A stretch of DNA of 64,000 nt from Foliimonas ilicis (GTDB taxonomy: Bacteria > Pseudomonadota > Alphaproteobacteria > Rhizobiales > Rhizobiaceae): assembly GCF_039939195.1 (NCBI RefSeq), contig NZ_JBDUUH010000008.1, positions 124,001 through 188,000 on the forward strand. The letters run 5' to 3'. Below, piece after piece: positions 61,680 to 64,000 of this stretch. The notes beneath the pieces are model-generated. The model searched no databases. It was not told where the DNA came from and saw nothing but the letters and a program-made list of their open reading frames with translations. The position numbers and the translations under genes were made by a program. How positions within the stretch are numbered: position 1 is the first letter of the stretch; every line of letters starts with the position of its first letter.

Positions 61680-64000
61680 GTGACGAAGCAAGTCCGCCCC
61701 GATCCTGAGATCAGTGCCGCAGCGACCCTGCCAGCCCCATTTTTAAGATGGTTCGGCGAGCGCGGATGGTCGCCCCGGCCGCACCAGCTCGATCTCCTGT
61801 CGCGTGCGCAGGCGGGCAAATCGGTGCTGCTGATTGCGCCGACGGGTGCAGGCAAAACGCTTGCCGGTTTCCTGCCGACGCTTACCGATCTGGCGGAACG
61901 CCCGAAGCGCAGACCGGGGCAGGTGCAGCGCGGCATTCACACGCTCTACATTTCGCCGCTCAAGGCGCTTGCCGTCGATATCGAGCGAAATCTCGGCAAG
62001 CCGGTCGAGGAAATGGGCCTGCCGATAACGCTGGAAACGCGCACCGGCGATACCCCCGCACACAAGCGCCAGCGCCAGAAGCTTGTGCCGCCGGACATTC
62101 TCATGACGACGCCGGAGCAATTGGCGCTGCTGATCGCGGCCAATGATGCAGAGCGTTTCTTCAAAGATTTGCGCTACATCGTGCTGGACGAGCTCCACTC
62201 GCTGGTGACGTCCAAGCGCGGGCATCTCCTGTCGCTGGGGCTGGCGCGGCTTCGCCACCTCAATCCGCATCTGCAGGCGATCGGCCTGTCCGCGACCGTT
62301 GCCGAACCGGACGAGTTGCGCCGCTGGCTGGTCGATCAGAACCCGCCGGGAGACATGGCCGATCTGATAACCGTTTCGGGCGGCGCGAAACCTGTCATCA
62401 CCATCCTGAACTCGGAAGAGCGCGTTCCGTGGGCCGGGCATTCGGCGCGTTATGCGGTGCCGGAAGTCTATGAAGCGATCAAAAATCACAAGACGACGCT
62501 GCTGTTCGTCAACACGCGCAGCCAGGCCGAATTGCTGTTTCAGGAATTGTGGCGCGTCAACGAGGATAGCCTGCCGATAGCGCTGCATCATGGCTCGCTC
62601 GATGTCAGTCAGCGACGGCGAGTCGAAAAGGCGATGGAAGACAATGCGTTGCGCGCCATCGTCGCGACCTCGACGCTCGATCTCGGCATTGACTGGGGCG
62701 ATGTCGATCTGGTCGTGCATGTCGGCGCACCCAAGGGTGCCAGCCGTCTGGCGCAGCGCATCGGTCGCTCCAACCATAGAATGGACGAGCCGAGCCAGGC
62801 GATTCTGGTGCCCGCAAACCGTTTCGAAGTGCTGGAATGCCGCGCAGCACTTGAGGCGAATTATCTCGGCGCGCAGGACACGCCGCCGCTGGTCGAAGGC
62901 GCACTCGATGTGCTTTCGCAGCATGTTCTGGGAAGCGCCTGCGGCGCGCCTTTTCATGCCGATGCGCTTTACGAGGAAGTGCGCGGTGCCGCACCCTACG
63001 CGGACCTCGACCGCGAAACATTCGACCGTGTTATCGATTTCGTTGCGACCGGCGGCTACGCGCTGAAAAGCTATGAGCGCTATGCCCGCATCCGCAAGAC
63101 GAAGGAAGGGCTGTGGCGCGTCAGCCATCCGCGCATTGCGCAGCAATACAGGCTGAATGTCGGCACGATCATCGAGGTTCCGGCGCTCAACGTGCGTTAT
63201 GCGCGCCGCGCGCGAAAAGGCATGCCGATGCGCGGGGGCATGGTGCTCGGCAAGATCGAGGAAGCCTTTCTCGAAACGCTGGTCAATGGCGACACATTCA
63301 TGTTCGGGGGCAGGGTCGTACGGTTCGAAGGCATTCGCGAGAGCGAATGCTACGTCACCGATGCGACCGGAAGCGATGCGAAAGTGCCTTATTATGGCGG
63401 CGGGAAATTCCCGCTTTCGACCTATCTTGCCGATCAGGTGCGCAGCATGATCGCCGATCCTGAACGCTGGAAGGCGCTGCCCGAACAGGTGGCCGACTGG
63501 CTGCGCATTCAGGCCGAAAAATCGGTCCTGCCGCGCCGGGAAGATTTGTTGATCGAAACGTTTCCGCGCGCCAACCGCCATTACATGATTGCCTACGCTT
63601 TCGAGGGCAGGCTGGCGCACCAGACGCTGGGCATGCTTCTGACGCGACGGCTGGAGCGGGCAGGGGCACGGCCGCTGGGTTTCGTCGCGACCGATTATGC
63701 GCTTGGCATCTGGGCGCTTGGCGACCTCGGACGGATGTTCAAAAAGCGGGACTATTCGCTCGACGCACTATTCGACGAGGACATGCTGGGCGACGATCTG
63801 GAAGCGTGGCTGGCGGAAAGCTGGCTGCTCAAGCGCACTTTCAGAAATTGCGCATTGATTTCCGGGCTCATTGAAAAGCGCCATCCCGGCCAGGAAAAAA
63901 GCGGCAGGCAGGTGACGGTCTCAGCCGACCTCATTTACGACGTTTTGCGCAGCCATGAGCCGGACCATATTCTGCTTCAGGCGACGCGGGCTGAAGCCGC
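61680..64000 (+). CDS. Ligase-associated DEXH-box helicase, Lhr-like (runs off window)
   Basis: A GTG at 61680 opens a frame of at least 773 codons with no stop before the edge. Motif I is APTGAGKTLAG (~53), motif II LDELH (~172), motif III SATVAEPDE, then a RecA2 domain with LLFVNTRSQAEL and STLDLGIDWGDVDLVVHVG, and the QRIGRSNHRM motif VI. It matches the large helicase of the ligase-associated DNA damage module. The Lhr C-terminal region continues beyond the window. Its start overlaps nothing and it is codirectional with the methyltransferase gene. Confidence 0.9.
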   Translation, partial: MTKQVRPDPEISAAATLPAPFLRWFGERGWSPRPHQLDLLSRAQAGKSVLLIAPTGAGKTLAGFLPTLTDLAERPKRRPGQVQRGIHTLYISPLKALAVDIERNLGKPVEEMGLPITLETRTGDTPAHKRQRQKLVPPDILMTTPEQLALLIAANDAERFFKDLRYIVLDELHSLVTSKRGHLLSLGLARLRHLNPHLQAIGLSATVAEPDELRRWLVDQNPPGDMADLITVSGGAKPVITILNSEERVPWAGHSARYAVPEVYEAIKNHKTTLLFVNTRSQAELLFQELWRVNEDSLPIALHHGSLDVSQRRRVEKAMEDNALRAIVATSTLDLGIDWGDVDLVVHVGAPKGASRLAQRIGRSNHRMDEPSQAILVPANRFEVLECRAALEANYLGAQDTPPLVEGALDVLSQHVLGSACGAPFHADALYEEVRGAAPYADLDRETFDRVIDFVATGGYALKSYERYARIRKTKEGLWRVSHPRIAQQYRLNVGTIIEVPALNVRYARRARKGMPMRGGMVLGKIEEAFLETLVNGDTFMFGGRVVRFEGIRESECYVTDATGSDAKVPYYGGGKFPLSTYLADQVRSMIADPERWKALPEQVADWLRIQAEKSVLPRREDLLIETFPRANRHYMIAYAFEGRLAHQTLGMLLTRRLERAGARPLGFVATDYALGIWALGDLGRMFKKRDYSLDALFDEDMLGDDLEAWLAESWLLKRTFRNCALISGLIEKRHPGQEKSGRQVTVSADLIYDVLRSHEPDHILLQATRAEA

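Noticed and set aside
61743..63620. 625-codon minus-strand frame over the helicase
   Set aside because: The plus-strand frame from 61680 carries all helicase motifs; the opposite frame is an incidental consequence of codon bias.

Overview
The window is a stretch of alphaproteobacterial chromosome, most likely from the Hyphomicrobiales (Rhizobiales), near Brucella/Ochrobactrum or Phyllobacteriaceae. The reasons are high GC by eye, dense ABC-transporter operons, an Fds-type NAD formate dehydrogenase, a RirA-like TGA-N9-TCA box before exbB, the ligase-associated DNA repair module, and many intergenic palindromes of a rhizobial style. The genus is an inference; nothing in the window fixes it.

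Left part (1-15.8 kb), catabolic region. The tail of a sugar-type ABC importer (permease, 73-aa membrane protein, two ATPases) is followed by an amidase. Then comes a coherent regulon. A leftward operon (ketose-3-epimerase-like isomerase, enolase-superfamily enzyme, FadR-type GntR repressor, 2-hydroxyacid dehydrogenase) diverges from a rightward operon (BMP-family nucleoside-type ABC importer and a cytosine-deaminase-like amidohydrolase). A second epimerase-like gene follows. Three copies of the same operator, ATCTGGTNNNACCAA, lie in the divergent region and before the second epimerase. They tie the set into one probable pathway whose substrate I cannot name.

Middle (15.8-35.3 kb). This part holds the fdsGBA-fdhD-fdsD formate dehydrogenase operon behind a LysR regulator, an Mrp/ApbC ATPase lacking its CxxC, small conserved genes, and an MttB-family methyltransferase next to a MocR-type regulator with inverted TGGACCA/TGGTCCA sites. 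It also holds pgi with an HAD phosphatase, and a FadD-type acyl-CoA ligase with a roughly 254-residue lysine/alanine/proline-rich, histone-H1-like N-terminal extension, the most unusual protein here.

Right part (35.3-64 kb). Here lie a dipeptide-type ABC operon, exbB-exbD-tonB, an ABC exporter, a DUF983 gene, an MHS transporter and small envelope proteins. A low-GC accessory-looking stretch next to tRNA-Thr(CGT) carries a GNAT-like protein, a two-TM protein with a degenerate Nudix-like box and a tiny membrane protein. After it come a 2-nitropropane-dioxygenase-like enzyme, an iron-siderophore-type ABC importer, an SDR without its YxxxK dyad, and the repair module of ATP-dependent ligase, MBL exonuclease and Lhr-like helicase, which runs off the end.

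At least four families of long palindromic repeats fill gaps, several inside operons. Two copies of one family (26.2 and 32.3 kb) share asymmetric flanks but have the central core in opposite orientation, as if the core had been inverted. No insertion sequence, CRISPR array or prophage was seen.
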